Positions 36,641 through 46,973 are shown, numbered from the stretch's first letter. The stretch: DNA of 64,000 bases from Planctomycetaceae bacterium (GCA_020638955.1 JACKHO010000002.1:806001-870000), one strand, 5' to 3'. Numbers and translations: made by a program. Notes: generated by a model not told the origin, from the sequence alone.

Positions 36641-38515
36641 ATGTCCACTCAACAATCTGCCCAGGTTTATGTGAAGAACGACACGCAGGGAACCGCGTAC
36701 ATCCAACTGAGTCACAAGAATTCGACGAATGGCACGCAGAGCGGTGAATGGACGGCGGCGCCGGGAGAGACGGTGGGACCGCTGACGGTTTATTTCAAAA
36801 CCGGCATCAGCGTTGCGGGAGTTTTAGACTACTGGTGGATTAAGGCGTCTGTCTCGACAGGGCCGAATCCTGGTATTTACTCCAATACAGGATCGATTAC
36901 GTCCGCATGGAAAGAGTGTCAACTGCAAAGTAAGGACGCTGGCAAGAACATCACCATGACGGTGAGTACCACCGAATTCAAAACCAACCTGCCATCTGGC
37001 AGTTGCAGCAATTCAATGGAACGGCTTGGCCCTTACACTGGCGTTTCCAATGTGTTCGTACTGATGCTCGAGAACCACTCTTTCGACAACATTTTCGCGT
37101 TTTCTGGCATTCCCGGTCTCACCACAGCCACGACCAGCGACAGCAACTCGTACAACGGCACGACGTACCCTGTTGTGAAAGGGGCTCCCTCCAGCATGCC
37201 GAACGATCCAGGACATGAATTCCAGGATGTTTATCGTCAGCTCACTGGAAAAGAACTCACCATCAATAACGGTGTGGCAAGCCAACCCGTGAACCCTTAC
37301 CCGGCAGCGAACAACTCAGGGTTTGCTGTCGACTTTGCGTTATCGGGCGACGAAGGGACTGGACCGCCGGCACCGGGCAATATTGGGGACGTCATGAAGT
37401 GCTTCGACACACCCAACCAGTTGCCCGTTATCTATTCACTCGCAACCGAATTCGCGATTTGCGATCACTGGTTTTCATCGCTGCCAGGTCCGACGTGGCC
37501 TAATCGGTTCTTCGTGCATGGGGCCTCGTCCGCCGGACAATACAATAGCCCAACAGGTACGGAAGTTACCGAGTGGGAAACCGTGAACGGGTTCGAGTAC
37601 CCGCATGGTTCGATTTTCGATTTGCTAAAGAAATACGGCTATCAGTGGCGTTTGTATAATGACCAGTCTGGTCCGCTCACGGGATCGTTTCCTCAAGTCA
37701 CATCGCTCAAGGGAATTCAGCTGTGGGATTCCCATTCGCTCTCAGGATTCGCCTCTGATTTACAGGGGCCGTACCCATATCAGTACACGTTTATTGAGCC
37801 GAATTACGGTAACGCCGGAAACGGAACGTACACGGATGGAACTTCGCAGCACCCAATGGACAGCACTTCAGGCGGCGAAGCGCTCATCAAGAGAGTCTAC
37901 GAGGCCATTCGCAATTCTCCTGTCTGGAACACAAGTCTGCTGATTATCACCTACGACGAGCACGGTGGCTTCTACGATTCCGTCAAGCCGGGTGCCGCGC
38001 CTCCGCCAAATGATGGCAGTAAAAACGACATTGGGTACACATTCTCCAACTACGGGGTGCGAGTACCAGCCGTCATCGTGTCACCCCGTATTCCGAAAGG
38101 TACGGTCGATCATACCGTCTATGACCACTCATCAGTGCCGAAGACGCTGGAAGAGAACTTCTACATGCCATCGCTCACCAATCGTGATGAGCATGCTAAT
38201 AATGTCATGCACCTCCTGAGCCTGACCAACCCACGGACCGATTGCCCGACAACATTGCCGAATCCGGTGCAGGAAGCACCAACGGCAAAGCTCGAAGCAG
38301 CGGCCTCGAATGCCGACGAACCAATTCCGGAATCCAGCAACATGGTCGGATTTCTCGCAGTCGCGGTCAAAGCAGATATTGAAATGGCCGGCAACGATCA
38401 ACAGGCAATTGCCGAAATCCAGGCGAAGGCCGAGTCAATCAAGACTCTTGGCGAGGCTCAAGCTTACATGGAATCAGTTCAAGCCAAAGTCGATGCGAAA
38501 AAGGCAGCGAATTAG
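36641..38515 (+). CDS. Phosphoesterase / phospholipase C family protein with extra N-terminal domain
   Basis: The catalytic part (about 135-550) belongs to the phospholipase C/acid phosphatase AcpA phosphoesterase family: FVLMLENHSFDNIFAF, SSLPGPTWPNRFFVHGASS, IITYDEHGGFYD and PAVIVSPRIP. It should hydrolyse phosphate esters, possibly phospholipids. The first 130 residues form a separate beta-rich domain (YVKNDTQGTAYIQLSHKN, PGETVGPLTVYF, DAGKNITMTVSTTEF) that I cannot name. No signal peptide is visible from the ATG at 36641 (MSTQQSAQ), which is unusual for this family. The C-terminal 60 residues are a charged helix. A strong terminator follows. Confidence 0.85.
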   Translation: MSTQQSAQVYVKNDTQGTAYIQLSHKNSTNGTQSGEWTAAPGETVGPLTVYFKTGISVAGVLDYWWIKASVSTGPNPGIYSNTGSITSAWKECQLQSKDAGKNITMTVSTTEFKTNLPSGSCSNSMERLGPYTGVSNVFVLMLENHSFDNIFAFSGIPGLTTATTSDSNSYNGTTYPVVKGAPSSMPNDPGHEFQDVYRQLTGKELTINNGVASQPVNPYPAANNSGFAVDFALSGDEGTGPPAPGNIGDVMKCFDTPNQLPVIYSLATEFAICDHWFSSLPGPTWPNRFFVHGASSAGQYNSPTGTEVTEWETVNGFEYPHGSIFDLLKKYGYQWRLYNDQSGPLTGSFPQVTSLKGIQLWDSHSLSGFASDLQGPYPYQYTFIEPNYGNAGNGTYTDGTSQHPMDSTSGGEALIKRVYEAIRNSPVWNTSLLIITYDEHGGFYDSVKPGAAPPPNDGSKNDIGYTFSNYGVRVPAVIVSPRIPKGTVDHTVYDHSSVPKTLEENFYMPSLTNRDEHANNVMHLLSLTNPRTDCPTTLPNPVQEAPTAKLEAAASNADEPIPESSNMVGFLAVAVKADIEMAGNDQQAIAEIQAKAESIKTLGEAQAYMESVQAKVDAKKAAN

Positions 38516-38542
38516 CGACGGCTATTGCAAGTCCAGGTCCGT

Positions 38543-38583
38543 GCCCGGGTGACCAATTCTTTTCGGTCACCCGGGCTCTTTTC
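38543..38583 (+). terminator. Rho-independent terminator after the phosphoesterase
   Basis: A perfect 12 bp stem (38543-38554 with 38565-38576) with a 10-base loop, followed by a pyrimidine run containing TCTTTTCTCTT. It lies 28 bases after the stop. Confidence 0.85.
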
Positions 38584-38668
38584 TCTTGTCAATTTCAGCG
38601 TCATGTGGGAGAGTCCCGCGCAGTTGGCCCGCAACGCGTGCAGGCCAAATTGTGCATGAGTTCCGCCG

Positions 38669-40099
38669 GTGTGGTCCCTTCGGACATCACAAATTGTCAT
38701 TATCGTCGCTGGGTGCCTGGGGATGGCCTACACCCAGCTTACGGCGTGCGCGGCGGCGATTAAATACATTCAGGCAATGGGAGGCAACAGCTTCCATGTC
38801 GGGGTGTTTAACGCGCTTCCGACCGGTATGCTGTTCATGCAGTTCGTGGCGGCCCAGCTCGCGAATCGCCTCAAGTACCGGCGGCAATGGTGGTTTTGGG
38901 TTACCATTTTGCAGCGACTCATGCTGTTGCCGTTCGTGCTGGGTCCGTGGCTCTTTCCAGCACTGGGTGATGGCTTCTGGCTGTGGGCGTTCCTCGTCGC
39001 CTGGGCCATTAACAACGGCATGACCCATTTCAGCACGCCGCTCTGGCTTTCGTGGATGGGCGATTACCTACCCAAAGAAGGGCTCAATACCTACTGGGGC
39101 GTTCGCCATTTGTGGATGCAGTTCACTGCGGCACTCATGCTGTTGGGCAGTGGACTCTACTTACTTGATCCCGCGAGCGACTTCCGCTGGGGCTACGCCA
39201 TGATTGTCCTGGTCGCCACGGTCTTGGGCGTCATCGACATCCTCATGTTCTACAAGGTCGATGAACCACCGGTCACGCCACTGCCGCAAGCGAGCATCTG
39301 GCAGGTTCTCAGAGAGCCGTTTCAGCACACAGGATTCCGCCGGTTCATCGGATTCACCTGTTTCTGGCACGTCGCCGCAATGGTCGGTGCTCCATTCATC
39401 AGCTTGTATCTACTGGAGTGGGTGGGTCTCTCGCTGTTTCAGGTGCTGCTGTTGTGGACCTTTTCCTGGATTGGCGGTGCTCTTAGTTCCCGTTGGCTCG
39501 GCCGACTCGCGGAAGCCTATGGCAACCGGCCTGTGCTCATCATGTGTACGACTCTGAAGTCGGTTAACATGTTTGCCTTACTCATGGCAGGGCCGGGCAA
39601 CACGTGGGTGACGTTCTCCTGGATGGCCCCGCTGTTCATGATTGATATGGCGCTCAACACCGGCATTGCCATTGCAAACAACGGATTCATGCTCAAGCAG
39701 TCCCCGGCCGCGAACCGGACGATGTTTATAGCTGCTGGAACGGCCGTCGCCGGACTGGCTGGCGGCGTGACATCAGTCGTTTGCGGACTCATTCTCGTAT
39801 GGCTCGCGAACTGGTCGGTCGACTTACCGGGATACACCATCAACGGCTATAAGGTGCTGTTCTGCGTCAGTATTCTGCTGCGGTTCATCGCAGTCGGTCT
39901 CGTTCGCCACGTGCAGGAACCGAAATCGCGTAGTGTCTCCCATGTGGTGACCATGCTGGTTGGGGTCAACGTCACGCAAGTGCTTCGCTTCCCCGTCGGC
40001 CTGTACCGCCGCCGTCGCCTGGAGGAGGGAATTTCCTCAGACGGGTCGTCGGACGACGAGGTGATTCCGGCGGCGACTTCGCCCGCTGGTTCGAAGTGA
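38669..40099 (+). CDS. MFS transporter
   Basis: Twelve-helix major facilitator of 476 residues; the substrate is not identifiable. Features are IVIIVAGCLGMAYTQL as the first helix, a loop GDYLPKEGLNTYWGVRHLWMQ between helices 4 and 5, and a charged cytoplasmic tail rich in Ser, Asp and Glu. The first usable start in frame is GTG at 38669 (a stop lies at 38657-38659); ribosome binding is weak, so the start is uncertain by a few codons. It follows the phosphoesterase terminator and converges with the DUF900 gene one base away. Confidence 0.8.
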   Translation: MWSLRTSQIVIIVAGCLGMAYTQLTACAAAIKYIQAMGGNSFHVGVFNALPTGMLFMQFVAAQLANRLKYRRQWWFWVTILQRLMLLPFVLGPWLFPALGDGFWLWAFLVAWAINNGMTHFSTPLWLSWMGDYLPKEGLNTYWGVRHLWMQFTAALMLLGSGLYLLDPASDFRWGYAMIVLVATVLGVIDILMFYKVDEPPVTPLPQASIWQVLREPFQHTGFRRFIGFTCFWHVAAMVGAPFISLYLLEWVGLSLFQVLLLWTFSWIGGALSSRWLGRLAEAYGNRPVLIMCTTLKSVNMFALLMAGPGNTWVTFSWMAPLFMIDMALNTGIAIANNGFMLKQSPAANRTMFIAAGTAVAGLAGGVTSVVCGLILVWLANWSVDLPGYTINGYKVLFCVSILLRFIAVGLVRHVQEPKSRSVSHVVTMLVGVNVTQVLRFPVGLYRRRRLEEGISSDGSSDDEVIPAATSPAGSK

Positions 40100-40100
40100 A

Positions 40101-41198
40101 CTACAACTCGTAGGCGTTCAAATCGACGCGATACTTCAGTGCAGCCTGTGGATTATTCTCGGCGACATTTCCCTCGAACAAGTCAGTAAACACCGTGTGT
40201 AGCTGTCGGTTCTTCTGAACCGCCTCACCCGTGAAGTAGGTGTGCTTATTCTCGACCCAATCGGCCCCTGTCACATTAATGTATTTTGCGTTTCGCGCGT
40301 TGAGCACATCCAGCGAATGTCCCAACCGAACCTTTTGTGCTTCACCGGGCTTACGTCGGGACCACGCCAAAGCAAAGTCGCCCTCGTTGATGACAATGTA
40401 CAACCGCGTGCGGAAGTCCATTGCGTCAACCCAATCGGCATGGTTTTCATTGTTGGCATCTGCCGCGACTAGACAGACGTTGTCAAAAATCATTTGACGG
40501 AATGCGCTGCTGCTGGGGACCAAAGCATGTTTCAGCAAATAGTTCCCCATGCTGTGGCAGAGTAAATTGAGGGTTACTTTACAGTCCTTGTTGGCCAATT
40601 CAGTGAACAGTTCCTGAGCCTTCTGAGGATTACTGGGATGCTTAGCCTTTGCTTTCTCAAACCACAGTTCTTCCCGGCTACGTGAAATCAACTCATGATA
40701 CCCGCGAACTTTGTCGGCAAAACGGCTGAATGCCGTGGCAGATGCACGCGCGTCTGCCTTATCGCTCAGGTAGGACAATGTGCCAGAGACTGCTCCTCCC
40801 CCATTCGATGGCCATGAGAACACAACGACAATGACGTTGTAGCTTTGCTCCAGGTCCTGCGCCGTGTCAACAATGTCATTCAAGTCGTTGTTGTAGCCGT
40901 GAGCATAGAACAAAACGTGTTTTTTCTCGCGTTCCGCTTGCGAGAGTGTTTCGGCAGCAACCGACAAGCTTGCATACCAGTCCTGTTTTGGATCGAGCGC
41001 GAGGTCAAGATCGCTGTTAATCTTCTTGACATCATCTTCCGACAATTTGTCGTCAATCAGCTCCGTTCGATACGAATTTCCGGACCTTGTGACTTTCACC
41101 AAGCGAAGTTCATTTGGCCCCTTCGAACTGGGAACGGTTCCAAAAATCTTCAGTCCTCTTTCACTCTCGTCAATCTGCCGATTGGTCACAATATACAT
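40101..41198 (-). CDS. DUF900-type alpha/beta hydrolase
   Basis: A cytoplasmic alpha/beta hydrolase of 365 residues. It starts MYIVTNRQIDESERGLKIFG. The fold is seen in HVLFYAHGYNNDLND, VVVFSWPSNGG and the nucleophile elbow LLCHSMGNYLL (Ser as nucleophile). I chose the ATG at 41198 because GGGAG lies 9 bases upstream; the frame continues to 41279. Substrate unknown. DUF900 proteins are widespread esterase-like hydrolases without a settled role. Confidence 0.78.
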   Translation of the reverse strand: MYIVTNRQIDESERGLKIFGTVPSSKGPNELRLVKVTRSGNSYRTELIDDKLSEDDVKKINSDLDLALDPKQDWYASLSVAAETLSQAEREKKHVLFYAHGYNNDLNDIVDTAQDLEQSYNVIVVVFSWPSNGGGAVSGTLSYLSDKADARASATAFSRFADKVRGYHELISRSREELWFEKAKAKHPSNPQKAQELFTELANKDCKVTLNLLCHSMGNYLLKHALVPSSSAFRQMIFDNVCLVAADANNENHADWVDAMDFRTRLYIVINEGDFALAWSRRKPGEAQKVRLGHSLDVLNARNAKYINVTGADWVENKHTYFTGEAVQKNRQLHTVFTDLFEGNVAENNPQAALKYRVDLNAYEL

Positions 41199-41573
41199 GT
41201 CAGTCATCTCCCGCGTGGCTAGAAAAGGTTTGTCAAATGAGATGCCGCGTAGCTCGTGAATTCCTTTGCCACACCGCATGTCATGCAGTTAATACGAGCT
41301 CTCGCGGGTGTCCAGTGCCCGAGATCCTCATATGTTTGTTTTCCACGAATAACAGGCACTGGTACTGTGGTCAAACAATTCTTCACGAAATGACGCATAC
41401 GAAAGACAGTGGGGTCCACCTCACTCACCCCAAATGCCGGATTGGCGTCCCACAATTAGGCCAAACAGCGACATTCAGGATTCTCGCGGACAGATCTTCG
41501 GTTTGTTCTAATAACTTTCCTGGCCCGTACGTCTAGAATGAACGTTCGTCAGCATGTGGGAGATACGGTACCC
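41199..41573 (+). other. Divergent intergenic region
   Basis: A 375-base divergent gap between the DUF900 hydrolase and the secreted protein at 41574. No convincing gene, RNA or repeat was seen. Confidence 0.4.
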
Positions 41574-42488
41574 ATGAATCACACGTCGACCTTCGTCACT
41601 TTGCTCACCTTGCTTGCTCTTCAACAGTCCGCGACGTTGCATGCGGCTGAACTCGAAGACGGCATTTACCTCATTACGGGTGGAGGCGGGACGGAAGTTA
41701 CGCTGTTTAATGGCGAGACTGTTCGGATTGTGCACCAGGGGCCATTGAATCATCAGTCGGCTACGGTACGGTCATCGGACAACAACAACACGAAGTATCA
41801 GCTCGGTGTCGTGTTGCCATTCGGTTCTGGGAATGATCGCATCCGGGTCCTCGTCGCAAACGGTGTGGCAACTCGTATCTACCATTCCAGCAAAGTGAAG
41901 CAGGATGACGACGACGATCCCTGGCACAACTGGTATGGCCAACTCCAACAGGCTGACGAACGTGCGGAATCGCTGACGGCACTTGTCGAAGGGCTAAACG
42001 CGGAACGGTTTGATCGCAACCATCCCGGGCATGTGTTGTTGACCAAATGGAAACCGAAGGAAGCTGCGTACGCAATCGGAAGCCCAGTCGTACTGCAAAT
42101 GAACATCAAGAACATTGGGGACGTGCCCATGAGTTTCTACAACGGTGGCATGCAGCGCGGCCCGAGGAATAACCAGTTCGACTTCATTTGTCGCAGAGGC
42201 ATTGGCTCAGGCAAGGCACTTCCGGACGTTGGCAGTCCATTCAACTTCGGCGGCATTGCCAGCAAGGTGACCCTGGAGCCAGGTGATGATTTCGACATGG
42301 AAATCGACATCACGAAGTGGTTCAAATTCGAAGAGCCAGACACGTATCGCGTGACGGGACTGTTTCGCCTGGAACTTCAGCCAACGGAAGATAACCAGTG
42401 GTGGGTTCTCTGGGAGGACTTGGCTGTGGGTGAGTGCGAGCTGAAAATCATCGCCAAAGAAGATGCGGCCGCAACTTCGTCCGAATAG
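41574..42488 (+). CDS. Secreted protein of unknown function
   Basis: Unrecognised 304-residue protein. The ATG at 41574 gives a signal peptide (TFVTLLTLLALQQSATLHA) and is preceded by GGGAG about 11 bases away; an upstream ATG at 41538 would add 12 residues. The mature protein has a beta-rich N-terminal part (GIYLITGGGGTEVTLFNGE), a polyaspartate stretch (DDDDDP), and a C-terminal Ig-like domain (GSPVVLQMNIKNIGDVPMSF, VTLEPGDDFDMEIDITKW). The last part resembles domains found in planctomycete periplasmic proteins, but no function can be given. Confidence 0.6.
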   Translation: MNHTSTFVTLLTLLALQQSATLHAAELEDGIYLITGGGGTEVTLFNGETVRIVHQGPLNHQSATVRSSDNNNTKYQLGVVLPFGSGNDRIRVLVANGVATRIYHSSKVKQDDDDDPWHNWYGQLQQADERAESLTALVEGLNAERFDRNHPGHVLLTKWKPKEAAYAIGSPVVLQMNIKNIGDVPMSFYNGGMQRGPRNNQFDFICRRGIGSGKALPDVGSPFNFGGIASKVTLEPGDDFDMEIDITKWFKFEEPDTYRVTGLFRLELQPTEDNQWWVLWEDLAVGECELKIIAKEDAAATSSE

Positions 42489-42792
42489 ACGTTCTCCAAT
42501 TCCACCAGTGGCCCAGACACTCTTCAACTTGCGCAACACGCCTTGAGGGTTACAACTGACTCCCAGGGCCGGCCCATCACACTCGCCTGAAACCCCAGTC
42601 GTCACAGTCGATACAACCGTTCCCGGACTGAACGGAATTGACAACCCAAACTGCCTGTCCCTACCATCAATTGGATAAACAGTGTGCGATGCGTTCGCGG
42701 ATCGCCGATTCTGTTTCCCACCACACCCTATATTTGCACTTCGCACGACGCGAAGTTCCATCCCCCCAGGGTTTGATACTCAGGCGGTCATC
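42489..42792 (+). other. Intergenic region upstream of the DUF1549 gene
   Basis: A 304-base gap between co-directional genes. The frame of the DUF1549 gene extends to 42682, but its first 37 codons are not signal-like. Nothing else was recognised; a promoter for the three- or four-gene group is expected. Confidence 0.4.
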
Positions 42793-45648
42793 ATGACACG
42801 TCCCCACCTTTTTGTTGTCTGTCTGCAGTTGTTTGCAGGCTCCCTCCTCGCCGCCGATCCTCCGACGCTTCACGACGAGATCGATGCCGTCTTCCGCTCG
42901 CAATCTGCATTGCAGGAACCCCCGCTTTGCAGTGATGCCGAGTTCCTTAGGCGCGCTTCACTCGACCTCAACGGCGTCCCTCCAACGGCGGACGAAGTTC
43001 GCGCGTTCCTCGCGGACGAGTCGCCAGACAAGCGGGCGAAAATGGTCGACCAGCTCATGGCGTCGCCACGTTTCGAGCGGCGGCTTGTCGAGTTCCTCGA
43101 CGTCATGCTGATGGAACGACGACCCAACTCCAATGTCACTCAAGACGAATGGGTTGCCTGGCTGCTGAAGCGGGTTCAGGAGAAGAAGGGCTGGAACGAA
43201 CTCGCCCATGAACTGCTCACGGCAAACGGGGCCGACGGAGAAAGAGCGGCAGCGAGGTTCTACCTCGATCGTGGATCAGATCCCCACTTGTTGACACGTG
43301 ACGTGGGCCGCATTTTCTTGGGGCGCGATTTGCAGTGTGCCCAGTGCCACGACCATCCCCTCATTAGTGATTACCTGATGCTCGACTATCAGGGCATGCT
43401 GGCCATCTTCTCCGCAGGCTACGAAGTGAAGGTCAAGCAGGGAGATAAGGAAGTCAATTGTTACGCCGAACACTCCGGCAGCGACTTGCAGTTCGAATCA
43501 GTCTTCTTCAAAGGTACGCCACACCTGTCGTCGGCACGGTTGTTTGGCGGCGCCGAATTCCAGGAACCGTTCTTCCTGCCGGGAGACGAATACAGCGTGG
43601 CTCCCGCCGACAAAACAATTTCGGTCCCCAAGCACAGTCGACGCCAACAGCTTGCCGAGACGGCAACGAGCGGTCAGATTCATGAATTCAACGAGAACAT
43701 GGCAAACCGCCTCTGGGCCTTCATGATGGGTGAGGGGCTGGTTCCGGCGGTGGACGTGCATCAGTCAGAGAACCCACCATCGAATTTGGAGCTGTTACAA
43801 CTCGCTGGCCAGAGGTTCGCCGCGACCAATTTCGACATGCGGAATTTCCTTCGCGAACTCGCACTCACGCGTGTGTATCAACGTGCCTGGGATGCTCCCG
43901 CCGACTTGATGCCTCAGTCCGTCGCCGCCACCGACTTACTGGCCGCAGCACAAAATGAGACGGCAGCAATCGAACAGGCTGCCACGCAGGCCGATGCCAA
44001 TCTCAGTGCAGCACTCTCGCAATTCTATGAGGCGGAAGCTCAGCTCGTTCCCGCAGTGAAGGAACTTCAGGACGCTCGTACTAAGTACGCTGATCAATCC
44101 AAAAAAGTCGCCGAAGCGCTGGCCGCCGTGCAGAAGGCTGAGGGAGACGTCAGCGCCAAGCAGGCGATTGTCACATCCGTTGCGGAAGCATCAGGCAAGG
44201 CGAAGGTCGCCGCCGAGAAACTCCCTGAAGACAAAGAGCTTGCCGCAGCCGCCGCCACATTCGCTCAACGAGCAACACAGTTGGCAGCAGAACTTGAACA
44301 ACTGCAGGCCGCTGTCAATGAGAAGAAGACGGCACACACGACAACCGTTGAAGCCCAGAACGCCATCAAAGGCGAAGTCGAAGCGGTGCTCGCGAAAGTG
44401 AAACCACTGCGTGATGCCCTGCAACAGAAGGATGCCGCCCTCGTCACTGCACGCCAAGCCTCGATTCAGACAAACACAAAGTTGAATTCGCATCAGCAGC
44501 GAGTCGAAGCCCTGCAACAGTTGGTCAACGTAAAAGTCATCCGCGATCAAATCGCCGCTCAGCAACAGACCATTCAGACTGAGCGTCAGGCCCTCGCCCT
44601 CGCGCAAACGAATGTCACCGACTACGCTGCCACTGTTACCACGGCCCAGAACAATCAAACCACCGCACAACAGGCCATGCAAACGGCAGCGGCCCAGTTG
44701 ACTGTCGCTGAAACTCAGCACGCCGAGCAACTGAAGAAAGTCCAAACGCTGACGGTTGCCCTGACGTCGACAGAAGCAGCCCAACAGCAACTCCCCGGTG
44801 ATGAACTCATTGGCGAAGCGATTGCCAAGCTGAAAGAACGGTCGACCACTCTCAACGAAACACTCGGCCAACGTGCGACAGAAGTTGAACAGGCCAAGAG
44901 TCAAGTGACGGAATCTGAGAAACAACTTGCCGCTGCCACGACTGCCATGCAGCAGGTCCTGCAAGAACGCGACAATCGCGTCAAAGCTCAGCAGGATGCT
45001 CAAACCCGCGTCGACGGAGCCGTTGGTCAACTGGCAACTCTTGAATCAAATGAAACTCAGAACCATGAGGCCCTCCTGAAATCACTGAGCCGACGGGCGG
45101 TTCTCTCGGACTTGCAGCCACTGACTGCAGAGCAAATGTGCTGGAGCATTTTCGAAGTCACAGGAGTCTATGATCGTTACCGCGCCGGCGAAATTGCCGA
45201 GTTAGACAAAGCCAGTCCCCTCAGTGAAGAAGCGAAGCAAGATCCGAACCAGGTGCTCGCCCGCGAGCGGGAAATCGAGCGACGGACTTATGAAAAGCTG
45301 AAAGGGAATTTGGGCGTGTTCATCACAACATTTGCTGCCGGCGCAGGTCAGCCGCAAGATGAATTCTTCGCCACGGTTGATCAGGCACTGTTCACAGCGA
45401 ACGGCGGTCCCATCCAAAGCTGGGTCGCCCCGGCTGCAGGCAACGTGACCGAACGCATCGTCAAAGCTGAAGCACCTGAACTGGCTGCCGAAGAACTTTA
45501 TCTGGGGGTCTTCTCCCGCATGCCCACACCTGAAGAAACACAAGACGTCGCGGCCTACCTCGCCTCTCGGGGTGAACAAAAGCCCGCCGCCGCACAGGAA
45601 CTTGTCTGGAGCCTCATTAGCTCAGCCGAGTTTCGATTCAAACATTAA
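42793..45648 (+). CDS. DUF1549 protein interrupted by a 380-residue coiled coil
   Basis: A 951-residue exported protein. A signal peptide (LFVVCLQLFAGSLLA) precedes a DUF1549 domain: LRRASLDLNGVPPTADEVRA and a haem-like CAQCHDHPL (Cys182, Cys185, His186). A DUF1553-like start follows (NENMANRLWAFMMGEGLVPA, LTRVYQRAW). From about residue 388 to 770 the sequence is an almost unbroken Ala/Gln/Glu/Thr-rich heptad region (AAIEQAATQADANLSAALSQ onwards). After it, DUF1553-type sequence resumes (LQPLTAEQMCWSIFEVTGVY, LYLGVFSRMPTPEETQDVA, LVWSLISSAEFRFKH). The same family elsewhere in this window (27440) lacks this insert. It begins a group with DUF1501, WD40 and zinc-ribbon genes. Confidence 0.85.
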   Translation: MTRPHLFVVCLQLFAGSLLAADPPTLHDEIDAVFRSQSALQEPPLCSDAEFLRRASLDLNGVPPTADEVRAFLADESPDKRAKMVDQLMASPRFERRLVEFLDVMLMERRPNSNVTQDEWVAWLLKRVQEKKGWNELAHELLTANGADGERAAARFYLDRGSDPHLLTRDVGRIFLGRDLQCAQCHDHPLISDYLMLDYQGMLAIFSAGYEVKVKQGDKEVNCYAEHSGSDLQFESVFFKGTPHLSSARLFGGAEFQEPFFLPGDEYSVAPADKTISVPKHSRRQQLAETATSGQIHEFNENMANRLWAFMMGEGLVPAVDVHQSENPPSNLELLQLAGQRFAATNFDMRNFLRELALTRVYQRAWDAPADLMPQSVAATDLLAAAQNETAAIEQAATQADANLSAALSQFYEAEAQLVPAVKELQDARTKYADQSKKVAEALAAVQKAEGDVSAKQAIVTSVAEASGKAKVAAEKLPEDKELAAAAATFAQRATQLAAELEQLQAAVNEKKTAHTTTVEAQNAIKGEVEAVLAKVKPLRDALQQKDAALVTARQASIQTNTKLNSHQQRVEALQQLVNVKVIRDQIAAQQQTIQTERQALALAQTNVTDYAATVTTAQNNQTTAQQAMQTAAAQLTVAETQHAEQLKKVQTLTVALTSTEAAQQQLPGDELIGEAIAKLKERSTTLNETLGQRATEVEQAKSQVTESEKQLAAATTAMQQVLQERDNRVKAQQDAQTRVDGAVGQLATLESNETQNHEALLKSLSRRAVLSDLQPLTAEQMCWSIFEVTGVYDRYRAGEIAELDKASPLSEEAKQDPNQVLAREREIERRTYEKLKGNLGVFITTFAAGAGQPQDEFFATVDQALFTANGGPIQSWVAPAAGNVTERIVKAEAPELAAEELYLGVFSRMPTPEETQDVAAYLASRGEQKPAAAQELVWSLISSAEFRFKH

Positions 45649-45683
45649 CGGATTGAAGACATCATCAAATTTGGAGTGAAGCA

Positions 45684-46973
45684 ATGAAAGTTCCTTACGC
45701 ATGTGGATCGCAGGAGCACCTGCTGGCGCGTCGCGGATTTCTCGGCACCGTTGCTGCGGGAGCCGGGGCCGTTGTCGGAGGGCTGAACGTCTTCAGTGAA
45801 TCACAGGCCATGGCGGAGTTGGCCAGCGAACAGAAACGCGTGGTCGTCTTCAACATGCATGGCGGCCTTTCGCAGTTGGAAAGCTGGGACCCTAAACCGG
45901 GTACTGACACCGGTGGACCATTCCGTGCCATTCCCACGTCGGTGCCGGGAATTCACATTTCCGAACTGCTGCCGCTGACCGCACAGCAAATGCAGCACCT
46001 CTGCCTCGTGCGTGGCGTGAATACCAGCGAAGACGACCACGGCAAAGGAGCCTATATGATGCTCCACGGCCGTCGACAAACGCCCGCCTCTGATTATCCC
46101 ACGCTGGGTGCTGTCGTCGCCCGCACGGTCACTCCGGCTGATCCCTCATTGCCGGGACATATCGTTGTCACTCCGGGAGGAAGTGGCGGTCGCGGCAATG
46201 ATGCAGCGTACCTCGGGCCGCGTTATTCCAGCATCACACTCGGCAACGGACAACCTCCGCAAAACACCGAACGTCCCGGCGCGCTCACACCTGAGTCCGA
46301 TGCAGCGCGTCACGACTTCCGCCGCAAAATCAATGAACGCTTCCTGAATCGCCGCCGTACTGCCGTCGCTGATGCTTATGCCTACAGCTACGAACAGGCA
46401 CTCAGTCTCATGCAGAAGCGGGAAATCTTCGACGTCTCGAAAGAACCGGCTGCCGACCTCGAACGCTACGGCACGCATGATTTTGGTCGGATGACGCTCC
46501 TGGCCCGGCGACTGCTGGAGAACGACATTTCGTTCGTGCAGGTCTCCCATTCGAACTACGACACACACAACGAAAACTTCAACTTCCACCTGGAGCAGGT
46601 CGCCGAGTTTGACCGTTCCTTCTCGGCGTTCGTCGCCGACATCGCTACCCGTGGCATGCTCGACAGTACGCTCATTGTGGTGCTCTCCGAGTTTGGTCGC
46701 ACGCCGAACATCAACCAGTATTACGGTCGCGACCACTGGTCGCGGGCGTGGTCGGTCGTCATGGCGGGAAGTCGCGTGGCACGTGGTGCAGCTTACGGCA
46801 AGACCAACGCCAACGGCACGGCTGTCGAAGATGGACAGGTCGACCATGCCAACCTGTTCCACACCTACCTGCAGGCAGTCGCTGTAGACTCCAGCAATTC
46901 CTTCGATATTAACGGTCGCGAACTCCCCTTCGCCGATCCCTCCAGCCACGGCATCCCAGAAATTCTCACGTAA
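45684..46973 (+). CDS. DUF1501 protein with Tat-like signal
   Basis: A 429-residue exported DUF1501 member. The N-terminus has LARRGFLGTVAAGAGAV, a twin-arginine-type signal. Family landmarks are RVVVFNMHGGLSQLESWDPK, DDHGKGAYMMLHGRRQ, HSNYDTHNENFNFHL and LIVVLSEFGRTPNI, the last corresponding to the metal-site region of related phosphatases and sulfatases. It lies 35 bases after the DUF1549 gene, the usual partner arrangement in planctomycetes. It shares its overall plan with the DUF1501 protein at 10053 but is clearly divergent. No activity is established. Confidence 0.88.
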   Translation: MKVPYACGSQEHLLARRGFLGTVAAGAGAVVGGLNVFSESQAMAELASEQKRVVVFNMHGGLSQLESWDPKPGTDTGGPFRAIPTSVPGIHISELLPLTAQQMQHLCLVRGVNTSEDDHGKGAYMMLHGRRQTPASDYPTLGAVVARTVTPADPSLPGHIVVTPGGSGGRGNDAAYLGPRYSSITLGNGQPPQNTERPGALTPESDAARHDFRRKINERFLNRRRTAVADAYAYSYEQALSLMQKREIFDVSKEPAADLERYGTHDFGRMTLLARRLLENDISFVQVSHSNYDTHNENFNFHLEQVAEFDRSFSAFVADIATRGMLDSTLIVVLSEFGRTPNINQYYGRDHWSRAWSVVMAGSRVARGAAYGKTNANGTAVEDGQVDHANLFHTYLQAVAVDSSNSFDINGRELPFADPSSHGIPEILT

